NCBI RefSeq assembly: GCF_010894405.1
Contig: NZ_JAAIYA010000022.1
Coordinates: forward strand, 62,001-126,000
Source of the DNA: Pyxidicoccus caerfyrddinensis
GTDB taxonomy: Bacteria > Myxococcota > Myxococcia > Myxococcales > Myxococcaceae
DNA: 64,000 nt
Direction: 5' to 3'
The translations under genes were made by a program, and so were the position numbers. Each line of letters opens with the position of its first letter. Positions within the stretch are counted from its first letter, which is position 1. The notes beneath the pieces were generated by a model. That model was not told the origin of the DNA and made no database searches. It worked only from the letters and a program-made list of their open reading frames with translations. Shown one piece after another: positions 1 to 8,055 of the stretch.

Positions 1-1266
1 GCGCCGGTCCTCGATATCTCGGGCGAAGGCGAGACACGTCACCGCGTAGCACTCCGCGGCGATGGGCTTGTCCATCCGCAGGAAGCCGAGGATGAGGTCG
101 TGCACCCGTTGGTTGTTGGCCATGTCCGCGATGGGGCCGCTGCCGCCCACCAGCAGCAGCGCGTCGAACCGCTCGAACGCGCGCAGGGCCTGGTCGCGCT
201 CGCGGTAGTAGGCCTCCAGCCCGCGCACCAGCATGGGGTGGCTGAAGTAGGGCCGCTCGGGCAGCAGCGCCGACAGGTTCAGCGGCGTGTCGAACAGGCG
301 GGCCAGCTCGGGCCGGTCCGGCCCCATGTCATCGAGCTTGCGCACCGCGCGGGCCATCTCCGGGCTCGTCACCGGCCGCCCCAGGGGCGGGTCGATGAAG
401 CTGGCGTCCATGCTGGGCGGCAGGGCCACCGGCCGCCGTCCGTCCGGCGTGGCGAACTCGACGTGGTAGCCCTCGCGCTCGAAGACCTCCAGTGGGCCCA
501 CCAGCTCCTCACCCCAATAGCCGTGGTTGGAGAGGACGACGAGGATGCTCCGGGGGGACGCGGTCCGGGGGGGAACGCCGGGAAGGGGCCGCGGCGTCTC
601 GTGGACCTCGGCGGGCGGAGCCGAGTCCACCGGCGCCCGGGCCACGAGCAGCTCCTGGATGCGTGCGATGAACTGGGGGACCTCGTGGACCGAGCGGCCC
701 GTCACCAGGTCGCCGTCCACCACCACGCCGGAGTCCGAGGGCGTGTAGTGGCCGCCCGCGTTGGCGATGTCCGCCAGCACGACGTCGTGGCAGATGACCT
801 TGCGTCCCGCGAGCAGCTCCGGCGTGGGCGTCAGCAGCCAGAGCCCATGGCACAGCGCGCCCTTGATGATGGAGGGGTTGCGCATGGCGCGGCCGAAGAA
901 CTGGACGGCGGGCGGCGAGCGGACCATGTCCGGGGTGATGGGCACGGGCCTGCCATCCGGTCCGTTGGGCGGGATGAAGTGGCGCAGCCGCACGCTGGGG
1001 TAGTTGGCCGCCACGATGACGGCCGCGTAGTCCTCCGGGTGGGCCTTGCGGACATCCCCGGTGACGGTCAGGAGCCGGGGTGTGTTGCCGGGCTCCTCCA
1101 CCTCGCTGACGAGCTGCAGGAAGGCATTGTCATACAGGTTCGCGAGGAAGTGGACGGTCGCCCCGGCCTCCTCGAACCGGTCCCGGTACTGCGCGATCTC
1201 CGAAGCGATGTACTGGCTTTCGACGAGGACGGCGATCTTCTTGCCCTGCAGGGGTTGGATGCTCAT
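1..1266 (-). CDS. Tandem DJ-1/PfpI-like protein (3' end beyond window)
   Basis: The visible 422 codons encode two class-I glutamine-amidotransferase-like (DJ-1/PfpI) domains. Domain 1 (about residues 8-205) has its nucleophile elbow at ALCHG (Cys139). Domain 2 (from about residue 240) has a GGSGP turn followed by AAECYAV, with Cys406 as the likely nucleophile. Family members are proteases, chaperone or deglycase-like proteins, or isocyanide hydratases, so the substrate cannot be named. The ATG at 1266 lies 3 bp after the AGE-like gene's stop, so it is the last visible gene of a minus-strand operon with the GMC oxidoreductase and VOC genes. There is no signal peptide, so it is probably cytosolic. 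The C-terminus is cut by the window edge. Two dissimilar elbows in one chain suggest the halves have diverged. The family call is firm; the function is unknown. Confidence 0.85.
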   Translation of the reverse strand, partial: MSIQPLQGKKIAVLVESQYIASEIAQYRDRFEEAGATVHFLANLYDNAFLQLVSEVEEPGNTPRLLTVTGDVRKAHPEDYAAVIVAANYPSVRLRHFIPPNGPDGRPVPITPDMVRSPPAVQFFGRAMRNPSIIKGALCHGLWLLTPTPELLAGRKVICHDVVLADIANAGGHYTPSDSGVVVDGDLVTGRSVHEVPQFIARIQELLVARAPVDSAPPAEVHETPRPLPGVPPRTASPRSILVVLSNHGYWGEELVGPLEVFEREGYHVEFATPDGRRPVALPPSMDASFIDPPLGRPVTSPEMARAVRKLDDMGPDRPELARLFDTPLNLSALLPERPYFSHPMLVRGLEAYYRERDQALRAFERFDALLLVGGSGPIADMANNQRVHDLILGFLRMDKPIAAECYAVTCLAFARDIEDRR

Positions 1267-1269
1267 GGC

Positions 1270-3219
1270 TTACTTCCTCCGGAATTGGACGATGACTTCG
1301 GAATCCAGGTCGGCCCGCTCCAGCGGGATCTGGAATCGATTGGGGTCGAAGTCGGCCCGACGACGGCCGTTGATGGAGATGCTCGCGATCTCGATGGAGC
1401 CGGGCTTCATGAAGTCCGGAAGCACGTTGATGGAGCGGAAGCCGCTGTTTGCGGAGGGATGGAAATACAGACAGAAACTCGCCTGCGCGTTCGCGGGGGG
1501 CGCGACGTAGGCCCGCGTATAGACGTGGGCCAGGTAGTTCAGCTCGAAGGAGTGGTAGCCCGCGATGGCATACCCGCCCTTGTTTGCGTGCGCCCCGTCG
1601 AGCAGGGGGATGCCGTCCTCGGAGACGCGGAAGAAGACACCCTGGTTGTCGCGGTCCAGGAAGAACATGTTCCAGAACGCCGACATGGCGCGCGCCTGGT
1701 CCAGGTACTCCGGGTCTCCAGTATTCCCGTGCAGGATGAGGTTGGCGAGGATGGCCTGCTCCTGCTGCCAGAAGTCCTTCGTGCTGCCCCACGGGAACTC
1801 CATGGGCTGGCCATTCGTGGGATGTCGCTCGACCGCGTCGAAGCACCCGCCGCGGAGGGGATCGGCGCCGTGGGTGATCATCGCCCGCGCCAGCCGCTCG
1901 GCGAGCGTGAGCGCGCGCTGGGCCTCCGCCTCCTGGCCCGAGGCGCGCAGGTAGTGGGCGATGCGCGTCATGTTCCAGGCGATCTTGTAGTTGTGGCCGA
2001 CGACTGCGCGGTCCTGTTGCCAGCCCCACTGGTGCTCGGGCTTCCAGTCCGCGAAGAAGCGCTCGTTCACGTAGATGGAGTCGTCATCCGGGAACCTGTC
2101 GAGGATGAGGCGGGTGGTCCGGTCGAGCATCTGCTTGCACGTGTTGAGGAAGCGGGAGATGCCCTCGTCCGCGCCCTGGGGCAGCGGGTCGAGCGCGAGG
2201 ATGACGTTGATGAGGTAGGCCGGGAGGTGGTCGCCAATCGAGTTCCAGTTCTTGCGCGACTGGAGCCGCCCGAGCGCCGGTGAGTCCGGCCGCAGGTTGG
2301 CCGGGTCCAGGTGCGTGAAGTAGCCGTCGAGCCCCGGGAACTCGGGGTTCACCTCCTTGAGGTCCAGGAAGAGCGTGTTGAACGTGTTCACGGTGCGGCG
2401 GATGTCTTCCAGCACCTCCGGGTCCCCGGTGATGCGGTAGTACTGGGACAGCCCGGCCAGGCCGTAGATCTGCTCGTAGATGGCGATGGCGCCGGCGTCG
2501 TCGCTGCTCTCCGAGGGGAGGAGGGTGACGGTGCCGTTCACGCCCTTGCGGCGCCCATAGGCCCAGAGGCAGCACTGCCCGTCGTGGCTGAGGATGCGGA
2601 AGGAGGACCGCTGGAACTCGATGCCCGCCCCAGCCGCCTTCCGGTAGCGCGGGTCTCCCGTCAGCAGGTACGCGGAGGACAGCCCGTAGACGAGGCGGGA
2701 GAGCGTCGCCATGGCCTGGAGGTTGTCGTCCGTGGCTCCGCCGTAGATGTTGAGGTTGGTGCGGTAGAGCCGGGCGAAGTCGTCCTCGCGGTAGTTGCGT
2801 GAGTCCCCGAAGAGGTCATCCAGCCAGGCATTGGCCATGTGCGTCGTCTGGGTCAGCCACCAGTGCTGGTCCTCGAAGACGAAGCGCTGGGGCGTGGAGT
2901 GCATCAGGCAGACGGCCCGCACGTCGAAGCGGCGCTGCCCGGCGTGCTCCATCTGGATGGCCCGGACGAAGACGGTGTCGCGGGGCCGCAGGTAGCGGGC
3001 CACCTTCCGTTGCAGCTCGCCACCCTCCGCGCCCGGTGCCTCGGGGACGCGGTCATGCGAGACGCCGTCGATGTTGGTGAGCACCGAGAACGTCGTCTCG
3101 GCGCCGAAGTGGAGCGTTACGGTGTCTCCGTTCCGCAGGTGGAGGTCGCACTGGAGTTGCTGGGGATCGACGGACGCGACGATCCCCTGGAGCGTGAGGG
3201 TCTGACAGTAGTTGTTCAT
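1270..3219 (-). CDS. AGE-like (alpha/alpha)6-barrel protein
   Basis: This 649-residue protein begins MNNYCQTLTL. The first 130 residues or so look beta-rich. The rest is helical with motifs resembling the N-acylglucosamine 2-epimerase/six-hairpin glycosidase superfamily: VGHNYKIAWNMTRIA (compare the family's histidine motif near PGHxFEWAW), FPWGSTKDFWQQEQAILANL, and a late GYHSFELNYLAHVY. In AGE enzymes such His and Glu/Trp motifs line the barrel and catalyse sugar epimerisation or isomerisation, so a carbohydrate-active role is an inference. The start at 3219 was chosen because the upstream in-frame extension reads through low-complexity sequence and conserved-looking sequence begins here. 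It is 3 bp upstream of the DJ-1 gene. A palindrome-related site lies 58-74 bp upstream of the start. No signal peptide is seen. Confidence 0.7.
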   Translation of the reverse strand: MNNYCQTLTLQGIVASVDPQQLQCDLHLRNGDTVTLHFGAETTFSVLTNIDGVSHDRVPEAPGAEGGELQRKVARYLRPRDTVFVRAIQMEHAGQRRFDVRAVCLMHSTPQRFVFEDQHWWLTQTTHMANAWLDDLFGDSRNYREDDFARLYRTNLNIYGGATDDNLQAMATLSRLVYGLSSAYLLTGDPRYRKAAGAGIEFQRSSFRILSHDGQCCLWAYGRRKGVNGTVTLLPSESSDDAGAIAIYEQIYGLAGLSQYYRITGDPEVLEDIRRTVNTFNTLFLDLKEVNPEFPGLDGYFTHLDPANLRPDSPALGRLQSRKNWNSIGDHLPAYLINVILALDPLPQGADEGISRFLNTCKQMLDRTTRLILDRFPDDDSIYVNERFFADWKPEHQWGWQQDRAVVGHNYKIAWNMTRIAHYLRASGQEAEAQRALTLAERLARAMITHGADPLRGGCFDAVERHPTNGQPMEFPWGSTKDFWQQEQAILANLILHGNTGDPEYLDQARAMSAFWNMFFLDRDNQGVFFRVSEDGIPLLDGAHANKGGYAIAGYHSFELNYLAHVYTRAYVAPPANAQASFCLYFHPSANSGFRSINVLPDFMKPGSIEIASISINGRRRADFDPNRFQIPLERADLDSEVIVQFRRK

Positions 3220-3276
3220 GGTGCTCGCGAGAGGGTTTGATGATGATGGCTGTCTTTGGAGCCAGGAACGGCGCGG

Positions 3277-3293
3277 TGTGACGGGCCCGTGGC
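3277..3293. promoter_or_regulatory. Operator-like site upstream of AGE-like gene
   Basis: TGTGACGGGCCCGTGGC shares its left half (TGTGACG) and its left flank (CAGGAAYGGCG) with the perfect palindrome at 5716-5732. It sits 58 bp upstream of the AGE-like start; the other site sits 51 bp upstream of the NTF2-like start. Its right half is degenerate. It is likely a second binding site for the same regulator, by inference. Confidence 0.4.
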
Positions 3294-3295
3294 GG

Positions 3296-3706
3296 CTACA
3301 GCTCGTCCACGTAGCCCTGGCTGATCTCGATGATGTTGCCCTCGGGATCGGCCACCCACGCGGAGCGCCAGCCAGGGATGAAGTCATCGAAGTCCAGGGG
3401 CTTCAGCGTCACCCGAGCGTCGTCGCCCAGCGCGGCGAGCGTGGCGTCGACGTCCTCGACCCGGAAGGCGAGGTGCCGCCAGCCCGGGTACCAGGGGCCA
3501 TCCCCTTCCGCGGGGAGGGCGGGCGCGGGCTGCCGCGCCTGGAAGAGCTCCAGGGTGAGGGGGCCCGCCTTGATGAAGACAATCTGCTCGTTGCCCAGGG
3601 GCACGAGCCGGACCCGGCGGAACCCGAAGTGCTTCGTGTAGAACCGCTCGAGCGCCAGGGGATCCCGGCACGCCAGCGCGAAGTGCAGGAAGGTGGGAGG
3701 GTTCAT
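3296..3706 (-). CDS. VOC (glyoxalase/dioxygenase) family protein
   Basis: This 136-residue protein shows the vicinal-oxygen-chelate pattern: an N-terminal HFALACRDPLALERFYTKHFGF strand-helix unit, a central WRHLAFRVEDVDATLAAL segment, and a C-terminal WVADPEGNIIEISQ ending. The DPEGN.IE.. motif supplies a likely metal-ligand Glu, and the His in HFALA and HLAFRV are the other candidate ligands. The family includes glyoxalase I, extradiol dioxygenases, epimerases and resistance proteins, so the reaction is not defined. Its ATG overlaps the GMC stop codon by four bases (ATGA), indicating translational coupling. About 77 bp separate it from the AGE-like gene downstream, and that gap holds an operator-like site. 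Confidence 0.85.
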   Translation of the reverse strand: MNPPTFLHFALACRDPLALERFYTKHFGFRRVRLVPLGNEQIVFIKAGPLTLELFQARQPAPALPAEGDGPWYPGWRHLAFRVEDVDATLAALGDDARVTLKPLDFDDFIPGWRSAWVADPEGNIIEISQGYVDEL

Positions 3707-5256
3707 GCCTTCGCGCCCCCCGTGCCCGCCTGAAGCCCGTGCGCGGCCTTGAGCAGGTCGGCGCACTTCTCCGCGATCATCACCACGCCGGTGTGGCAGT
3801 TGCCCGAGGGCACCGACGGCATCACGCTGGCGTCCGCCACGCGCAGCCCGTGGACGCCGAAGACCCGCAGCTCCGGATCCACGACGGCCAGGGCATCGAG
3901 CCCCATCCGGCAGGAGCCGGCCTGGTGGTGATAGGAGTCCGCGCTCCGCTGGACGAAGGCGCGCAGCTCGGCCGGCGTTCGCACCCCGGGGCCCGGCATC
4001 CGCTCGTCCCGCACCCAGCCGGAGAACGCCTTCGTGGCGAAGAGCTCGCGGGCCAGCTCGACGCCCTTCATCAGGCGCGTCAGGTCCGCCTCGACGCCCA
4101 GGTAGTTGGGGTTGACGAGCGGCTTCGCCAGGGGATCCCGGCTGGCCAGACGGACCCAGCCGCGTGACAGCGGTCGCACCACGCCGGGCAGGATGCTGAT
4201 GCAGTTCGGGTGCTGCTGGCCAATGGCGCCATCGAAGGGCACATGGACGAACGCGAGCTGCAAGTCAGGCCCCACCCAGCCGGGAGTGGACTGGCAGAAG
4301 AGGGCGCTCTCGGACAGGTTCAGCCGAGGGGCGGGGACGGCCGGGGCACACTCCCGGATGACGCCCGTGAGGACATGGTTGTGGAAGTTCTCACCGACGC
4401 CTGGGAGGGCGACGCGCGTGGAGATCCCCGCCTGGTCGAGCTGGGCTTGGGGGCCAATGCCAGACAGCATGAGCAGCTTGGGGGACTCGAGCGCCCCGGC
4501 CGACACGACCACCTCCGCCGTGGCGTAGGCGTTCGTCCGCTGCCCCTCGTGGTGGTACTCCACGCCCATGCAGTGATTGCCCTCGAAGAGCAGGCGGGTC
4601 GCCTGGGCCTCCGTCACCAGCGTGAGGTTGGGCCGCGCGAGGGCGGGCAGCAGGTAGGCCGCGGTCACGCTGTGGCGCTTGCCATCCTTGATGTTGAGGT
4701 GGTGCCAGCCCGCGCCCTCCATCCTGGGCCCGTTGAAGTCCTCGGTGCTGGGGAAGCCCAATTCCTGGCAGGCCTCGATGAAGGCCAGGGACGTGGGGTT
4801 CGGCTCGTGGTTGCGCGCGTTCGTCACCGGCAGCGGCCCACCCCGGCCCGCGGTGGGATTGGTGTCGTCCTCCTGGTCCTCCAGCTTCTGGAAGTAGGGC
4901 AGCACGTCCTGGTAGGCCCAGCCGGGGCAGCCCTGGTGTGCCCAGCGGTCGTAGTCGGACGGGTGCCCGCGGACGTGCATCATGATGTAGAGGTTGCTGC
5001 TACCGCCGATGAGCTTGCCGCGCGGCTCGTGGGTTTGACGGCCCCCGAGGCTCATCTGGGGCTCGCTGGTGTAACCCCAGTCAATGGGCGAACCCAGCAG
5101 GCGCGGCCAGGCCGCCGGCTGGGTGACGTCCTCCGGAATCCGGGGACCGCCCGCCTCCAGGAGCAGCACCCGGACCTCGGGGTTCTCCGTCAACCGGCTG
5201 GCGATGACCGCTCCCGCCGAGCCCGCGCCAATCACGATGAAATCATAGACATTCAT
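3703..5256 (-). CDS. GMC family FAD-dependent oxidoreductase
   Basis: This 517-residue protein starts MNVYDFIVIGAGSAG, the Rossmann FAD-binding motif of glucose-methanol-choline oxidoreductases, followed by LLLEAG at the end of strand 2. GGSSNLYIMMHVRG matches GMC signature 1, and SAGALESPKLLMLSGIGP matches signature 2. The C-terminus has SYHHQAGSCRMG, carrying the catalytic His region, then VADASVMPSVPSGNCHT. Members oxidise primary or secondary alcohols (choline, sugars, aryl alcohols, sterols) and pass electrons to oxygen or a quinone. The length is normal. It lies 25 bp downstream of the NTF2-like gene and overlaps the VOC gene. No signal peptide is present. The substrate may be the product of the neighbouring NTF2-fold or AGE-like enzymes, but that is inference. 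Confidence 0.93.
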   Translation of the reverse strand: MNVYDFIVIGAGSAGAVIASRLTENPEVRVLLLEAGGPRIPEDVTQPAAWPRLLGSPIDWGYTSEPQMSLGGRQTHEPRGKLIGGSSNLYIMMHVRGHPSDYDRWAHQGCPGWAYQDVLPYFQKLEDQEDDTNPTAGRGGPLPVTNARNHEPNPTSLAFIEACQELGFPSTEDFNGPRMEGAGWHHLNIKDGKRHSVTAAYLLPALARPNLTLVTEAQATRLLFEGNHCMGVEYHHEGQRTNAYATAEVVVSAGALESPKLLMLSGIGPQAQLDQAGISTRVALPGVGENFHNHVLTGVIRECAPAVPAPRLNLSESALFCQSTPGWVGPDLQLAFVHVPFDGAIGQQHPNCISILPGVVRPLSRGWVRLASRDPLAKPLVNPNYLGVEADLTRLMKGVELARELFATKAFSGWVRDERMPGPGVRTPAELRAFVQRSADSYHHQAGSCRMGLDALAVVDPELRVFGVHGLRVADASVMPSVPSGNCHTGVVMIAEKCADLLKAAHGLQAGTGGAKA

Positions 5257-5281
5257 GTCACGCTCCCTTTCTTCCGCGGAC

Positions 5282-5665
5282 TCAGCGCGGCCTCGACGGG
5301 GTGAGGATGGGGGCGAAGGGCGCGGTGTCGTGGAAGTTCGCCAGGTACGTGATGCGCCCGTTCTGGATGCAGAAGTAGTTGGCGACGTCCGCTTCAATGG
5401 GCTCGCCGCGGGCACTCGCCGCGGAGATATGGGACACCACGCAGGCCTGCTCACCGTCGATGACGACGTAGTGGGGGACGTTCTGGAAGCGCGAGTAGAT
5501 GCGCTTGAGACCGGCCACGGCGCCGCGCAGCACGACCATGCCTTCGAGGTGGCCGGCGAGCTGCTCGTCCATGACGAACCGCTCGTCGAAGAGCGCGAGC
5601 CAGCCCTCCCAGTCCCCCGCGTTGACACACTCGTAATACCGGTCAATCACTTGACGAACACTCAT
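5282..5665 (-). CDS. NTF2-like/SnoaL-fold protein
   Basis: This 127-residue protein follows the NTF2-fold pattern: helix MSVRQVIDRYYECVNAGDWEGW, then LFDERFVMDEQLAGHLEG, ending in strands ANYFCIQNGRITYLANFHDT. Single-domain members act as isomerases, dehydratases, cyclases or ligand-binding subunits with active sites inside the cone. It is the first gene of the minus-strand operon (NTF2-like, GMC, VOC, AGE-like, DJ-1). A 17-bp palindrome lies 51 bp upstream of its start, and it diverges from another NTF2-like gene at 5780. The fold is well supported; the substrate is unknown. Confidence 0.85.
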   Translation of the reverse strand: MSVRQVIDRYYECVNAGDWEGWLALFDERFVMDEQLAGHLEGMVVLRGAVAGLKRIYSRFQNVPHYVVIDGEQACVVSHISAASARGEPIEADVANYFCIQNGRITYLANFHDTAPFAPILTPSRPR

Positions 5666-5715
5666 GTCTCACTCCTTCGACGTTGGGAGCAAAACTAGAG
5701 ACAGGAATGGCGGGG

Positions 5716-5732
5716 TGTGACGTGCCGTCACA
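5716..5732. promoter_or_regulatory. Perfect palindromic operator between divergent NTF2-like genes
   Basis: TGTGACG-TGC-CGTCACA is a perfect inverted repeat with 7-bp arms and a 3-bp spacer. It lies in the 114-bp gap between divergent genes starting at 5665 (minus) and 5780 (plus), where it could control both. The form suits a dimeric TetR-, GntR- or MarR-type regulator, but no such gene is visible in the window. Confidence 0.6.
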
Positions 5733-5779
5733 GTGGGTCCCTGAAGTCTCTTCAGAGAGTCCCCTTTCCAGAAGGTTTC

Positions 5780-6226
5780 ATGACGACCCCCATCACCGAG
5801 GAGCAGGTCCAACACTTCGTCCGGGCCTGGTACCTGGCCCTGGATCAGCACGCGCCCGTGGAGGAGTGCTACCGCCTCCTTGCCACCGAGGGGCTGCACA
5901 TGCGGTTTCCGGATGGCGACATCCACGACTTCGACAGCTTCCAGCGCTGGTACGACCGCGTCACCCACCTCTTCTTCGACGAAAACCACCACGTCCATGA
6001 GGTGGAGGTGCGCGTCCAGGGGGAGTCGGCGGAGGTCCGGATCTCCGTGGGCTGGCAGGCGAGCTGGTTCGAGCCGCCCGCCGCGAAGAGCAAGCGCCTG
6101 TCACTGGACGCCACGCAGCAGTGGATCGTGCGGCGGTCGGCCCGGAACGCCTTCGGGCTGGAGCTCGTCTCCTACGACGCCACGGCCGAGCCCTTCCGCT
6201 ACGCGCCCGGCTTCGCGCGGCTGTGA
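5780..6226 (+). CDS. NTF2-like (SnoaL-fold) protein
   Basis: This 148-residue protein starts MTTPITEEQVQHFVRAW. It has the N-terminal helices of the NTF2 fold, an MRFPDGDIHDFDSFQRWYD segment and strands VHEVEVRVQGESAEVRISVGWQASW. It resembles uncharacterised stand-alone NTF2-like proteins more than ester cyclases. It is divergent from the oxidoreductase operon across the palindrome at 5716-5732 and 45 bp upstream of the next NTF2-like gene, so it is probably co-transcribed with it. The ATG at 5780 was preferred over one 63 bp upstream because that longer version would read through the operator. Function unknown. Confidence 0.8.
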   Translation: MTTPITEEQVQHFVRAWYLALDQHAPVEECYRLLATEGLHMRFPDGDIHDFDSFQRWYDRVTHLFFDENHHVHEVEVRVQGESAEVRISVGWQASWFEPPAAKSKRLSLDATQQWIVRRSARNAFGLELVSYDATAEPFRYAPGFARL

Positions 6227-6271
6227 CCCGATTCAATTCCACTCATCCCCCGACCCCAGAAAGCCCCCTCA

Positions 6272-6796
6272 ATGTCCGAAGAAACCCGCAACGATAATGT
6301 CTGCTGCTACCTCGTCGATGGAGATCCGGCCGTCGGCCGTTGGATCGGTCGTGACTCCCATTCCCAAGGCCCGCTGGCCTCCCTCGTGCTGCGAGCCGAC
6401 ACGGTGGGGCGCTACTTCGGCGAGCTGCTGAGCGAGGGCCGGCTGGAGCTCATCGACGAGCGGATGGCGCCCGACGTCGTCTTGCACCTTCCGAACCGGC
6501 CCGAGCCCATCCGCGGGCGGGAGGGCGTGCGGCAGCTGGTGACCGAGCTGCGCGCGTGCTTCCCCGGTGCCCGTTTCAGCATCGAGCGTCGCATCGCCGT
6601 GGGCAACAAGGTGGTGGCGCGCTGGCACCTGGAGGGCACGCACCCGCGGCTGAAGGAGCAGGGCCCGGACGTGTTCATCTTCGAAGGAGACAAGCTGGCC
6701 GGAATCTGGATGAACGCCAGGTTCACGCACGCGCCGGAGCAGGCGGGGAGGAAGGCGCCTCCGAGAGCCCGGCGAGCCAGGCCCTCGCTTCCATGA
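6272..6796 (+). CDS. SnoaL-like NTF2-fold protein with N-terminal extension
   Basis: This 174-residue protein has an N-terminal extension of about 40 residues (MSEETRNDNVCCYLVDGDPA) before a SnoaL-like domain. That domain runs from VGRYFGELLSEGRLELIDER through MAPDVVLHLPNRPEPIRGREG, RACFPGARFSIERRIAVGNKVVARWHLEGTH and DVFIFEGDKLAGIWMNARF. This is the ester-cyclase pattern found in polyketide cyclases. The tail is Arg/Pro-rich and probably disordered. It lies 45 bp after the preceding NTF2-like gene on the same strand. A strong hairpin follows at 6834-6874, so it likely ends a two-gene transcript. Substrate unknown. Confidence 0.8.
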   Translation: MSEETRNDNVCCYLVDGDPAVGRWIGRDSHSQGPLASLVLRADTVGRYFGELLSEGRLELIDERMAPDVVLHLPNRPEPIRGREGVRQLVTELRACFPGARFSIERRIAVGNKVVARWHLEGTHPRLKEQGPDVFIFEGDKLAGIWMNARFTHAPEQAGRKAPPRARRARPSLP

Positions 6797-6833
6797 CATC
6801 AGCGAAGTCGAGCCGCCCATCCCAGCCCGCATT

Positions 6834-6874
6834 GCGCCGCGCGCGCATCGACGTCATCGAGTCGCGCGCGGCGC
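6834..6874. terminator. GC-rich hairpin between convergent genes
   Basis: GCGCCGCGCGCG (6834-6845) pairs perfectly with 6863-6874 across a 17-nt loop. It lies between the end of the 6272 gene and the convergent secreted-protein gene, so it may terminate both. There is no T-tract. Confidence 0.45.
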
Positions 6875-6884
6875 CCGAGGGGCG

Positions 6885-7565
6885 CTACCGCACCCACGCG
6901 CTCGCGACAGGGTGCCCCCCCATGCAGATCCGCCCGTCGTAGAGCAGGACCTCCGCCAGGGTGATGCGTGCGAAGTGGCGCACCTTCAAGTTCTCCTGGG
7001 TGGAGAGGTAGCGGGTGATTTCGGAATAGTCAGGCCGCCAGTCCGAGGTCCAGGTCCTGCGAGGTGACAGCGGGCCCGAGAACTCCTGGGAGTAGGTATA
7101 CCGGCGCATCCGAGCCGCCTCGATTTCAATCCGCCACCTGAAATAGGCCGCCCTCCCTTCCACGGTGAAGCCAGTCTTGAACTGGTACAGGTCCTTCTGG
7201 GGGACGTCGCGAATCGCGATGGAGGCGGAGCCGCAAGTCCAGCGGGTGGCGAGTGCGCGGGGGGCGTGCCCCTTCCATGCGGTGACTTCGCTCTGTTCAA
7301 AGGCCCAGGTGACGCCGGCTTGCGGATCTGCGGGAGTCCGTGCCAGCTCCCTTCCGGTCCTGCCGTCGCTCAGGACCTTGTCATGGCCATCGAACCGCAC
7401 GGTGTTTCCGGCCCGGGCTGCCTGTTGGGCGTCGATGCCAGAGAGAAACATCTGCACGCCGGCAACGTCCTCGTCGCCGGTCTGGGCCCTGGCTGAGGGG
7501 CCCAGACTCAGGACCCCGCATGCGATGAGTACGGAACCCGTGACCTTTACCGTTGTTCCAGACAT
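6885..7565 (-). CDS. Secreted hypothetical protein
   Basis: This 226-residue protein starts MSGTTVKVTGSVLIACGVLSL and has a Sec-type signal peptide probably cleaved after GPSARA (residues 24-29). No lipobox Cys is placed correctly. The mature part includes TWAFEQSEVTAWKGH, WTCGSASIAIRDV and a C-terminal LYDGRICMGG segment, so two Cys could form a disulfide. No known domain is recognised. The start was chosen to give a normal signal peptide, with AAGGGTGG just upstream as a ribosome site; the longer form would put 31 unlikely residues before it. It is divergent from the tautomerase gene at 7718. Function unknown. Confidence 0.75.
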   Translation of the reverse strand: MSGTTVKVTGSVLIACGVLSLGPSARAQTGDEDVAGVQMFLSGIDAQQAARAGNTVRFDGHDKVLSDGRTGRELARTPADPQAGVTWAFEQSEVTAWKGHAPRALATRWTCGSASIAIRDVPQKDLYQFKTGFTVEGRAAYFRWRIEIEAARMRRYTYSQEFSGPLSPRRTWTSDWRPDYSEITRYLSTQENLKVRHFARITLAEVLLYDGRICMGGHPVASAWVR

Positions 7566-7717
7566 GCGCACGCCACCCTTGTTGGCTGGGGCCTGCTCCC
7601 CAGTGCAAGGGCTTGGACCTCTCTGTGCCTCGTTGTGAGGGGGAGGGGGCACCGTCACATTGCTCCAGTCCGGGGTCCAAGGAGGGCTTCACCAAAGCCA
7701 CCTCATGCGGAGTACAG

Positions 7718-8023
7718 ATGCCAATCATTTCCATCAAGTTCATCAAGGACGTCGTCGCGACCCCGGAGCAGAAGGAGGAGCTGATCGGCCGGGTCACGGA
7801 GGCCTTTGTCGGTGTCCTCGGCGAGGTCGTCCGTCCCTTCACCTACTGCCTCGTCGAGGAGGTTCCCGCGCGCCACTGGGGAATCGCTGGCGTGCCCATG
7901 CCGGACCTGCCCTTCCTCACGGGGGAGAAGTACGCGGGGATCTACAAGACCTCGAGCGACATCATGAAGACCGCCATCGAACAGATGAAGGCGGCCAACG
8001 ACAACGGCCCTTCGGACGGCTGA
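7718..8023 (+). CDS. 4-oxalocrotonate-tautomerase-like protein
   Basis: This 101-residue protein begins MPIISIKFIKD, so Met removal would expose Pro1, the catalytic amino-terminal base of the tautomerase superfamily. The pattern TPEQKEELIGRVTEAFVGVL and a central Y-C-L-V-E strand match 4-OT-like proteins, with a C-terminal extension GIAGVPMPDLPFLTGEKY beyond the usual 62 residues. Known members tautomerise enols or dehalogenate. A paralogue at 16343 is identical at 52 of the first 87 aligned residues. It precedes the tandem NTF2-fold gene by 32 bp, suggesting one transcript in which tautomerase and cyclase-like enzymes act together. The start was fixed by the need for Pro at position 2. Confidence 0.9.
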   Translation: MPIISIKFIKDVVATPEQKEELIGRVTEAFVGVLGEVVRPFTYCLVEEVPARHWGIAGVPMPDLPFLTGEKYAGIYKTSSDIMKTAIEQMKAANDNGPSDG

Positions 8024-8055
8024 CGCCCACCTCGCGAGCGAAAGGACGGATCCGA

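Noticed and set aside
100..2283. A 727-residue plus-strand open frame
   Set aside because: It is antisense to the DJ-1 and AGE-like genes, whose motifs are clear. Its composition (Arg/Gly/Val/His-rich, no motifs) is typical of high-GC shadow frames.
6556..6942. A 128-residue plus-strand frame spanning the end of the 6272 gene
   Set aside because: It overlaps the NTF2-fold gene in another frame, crosses the terminator hairpin and shows no domain.
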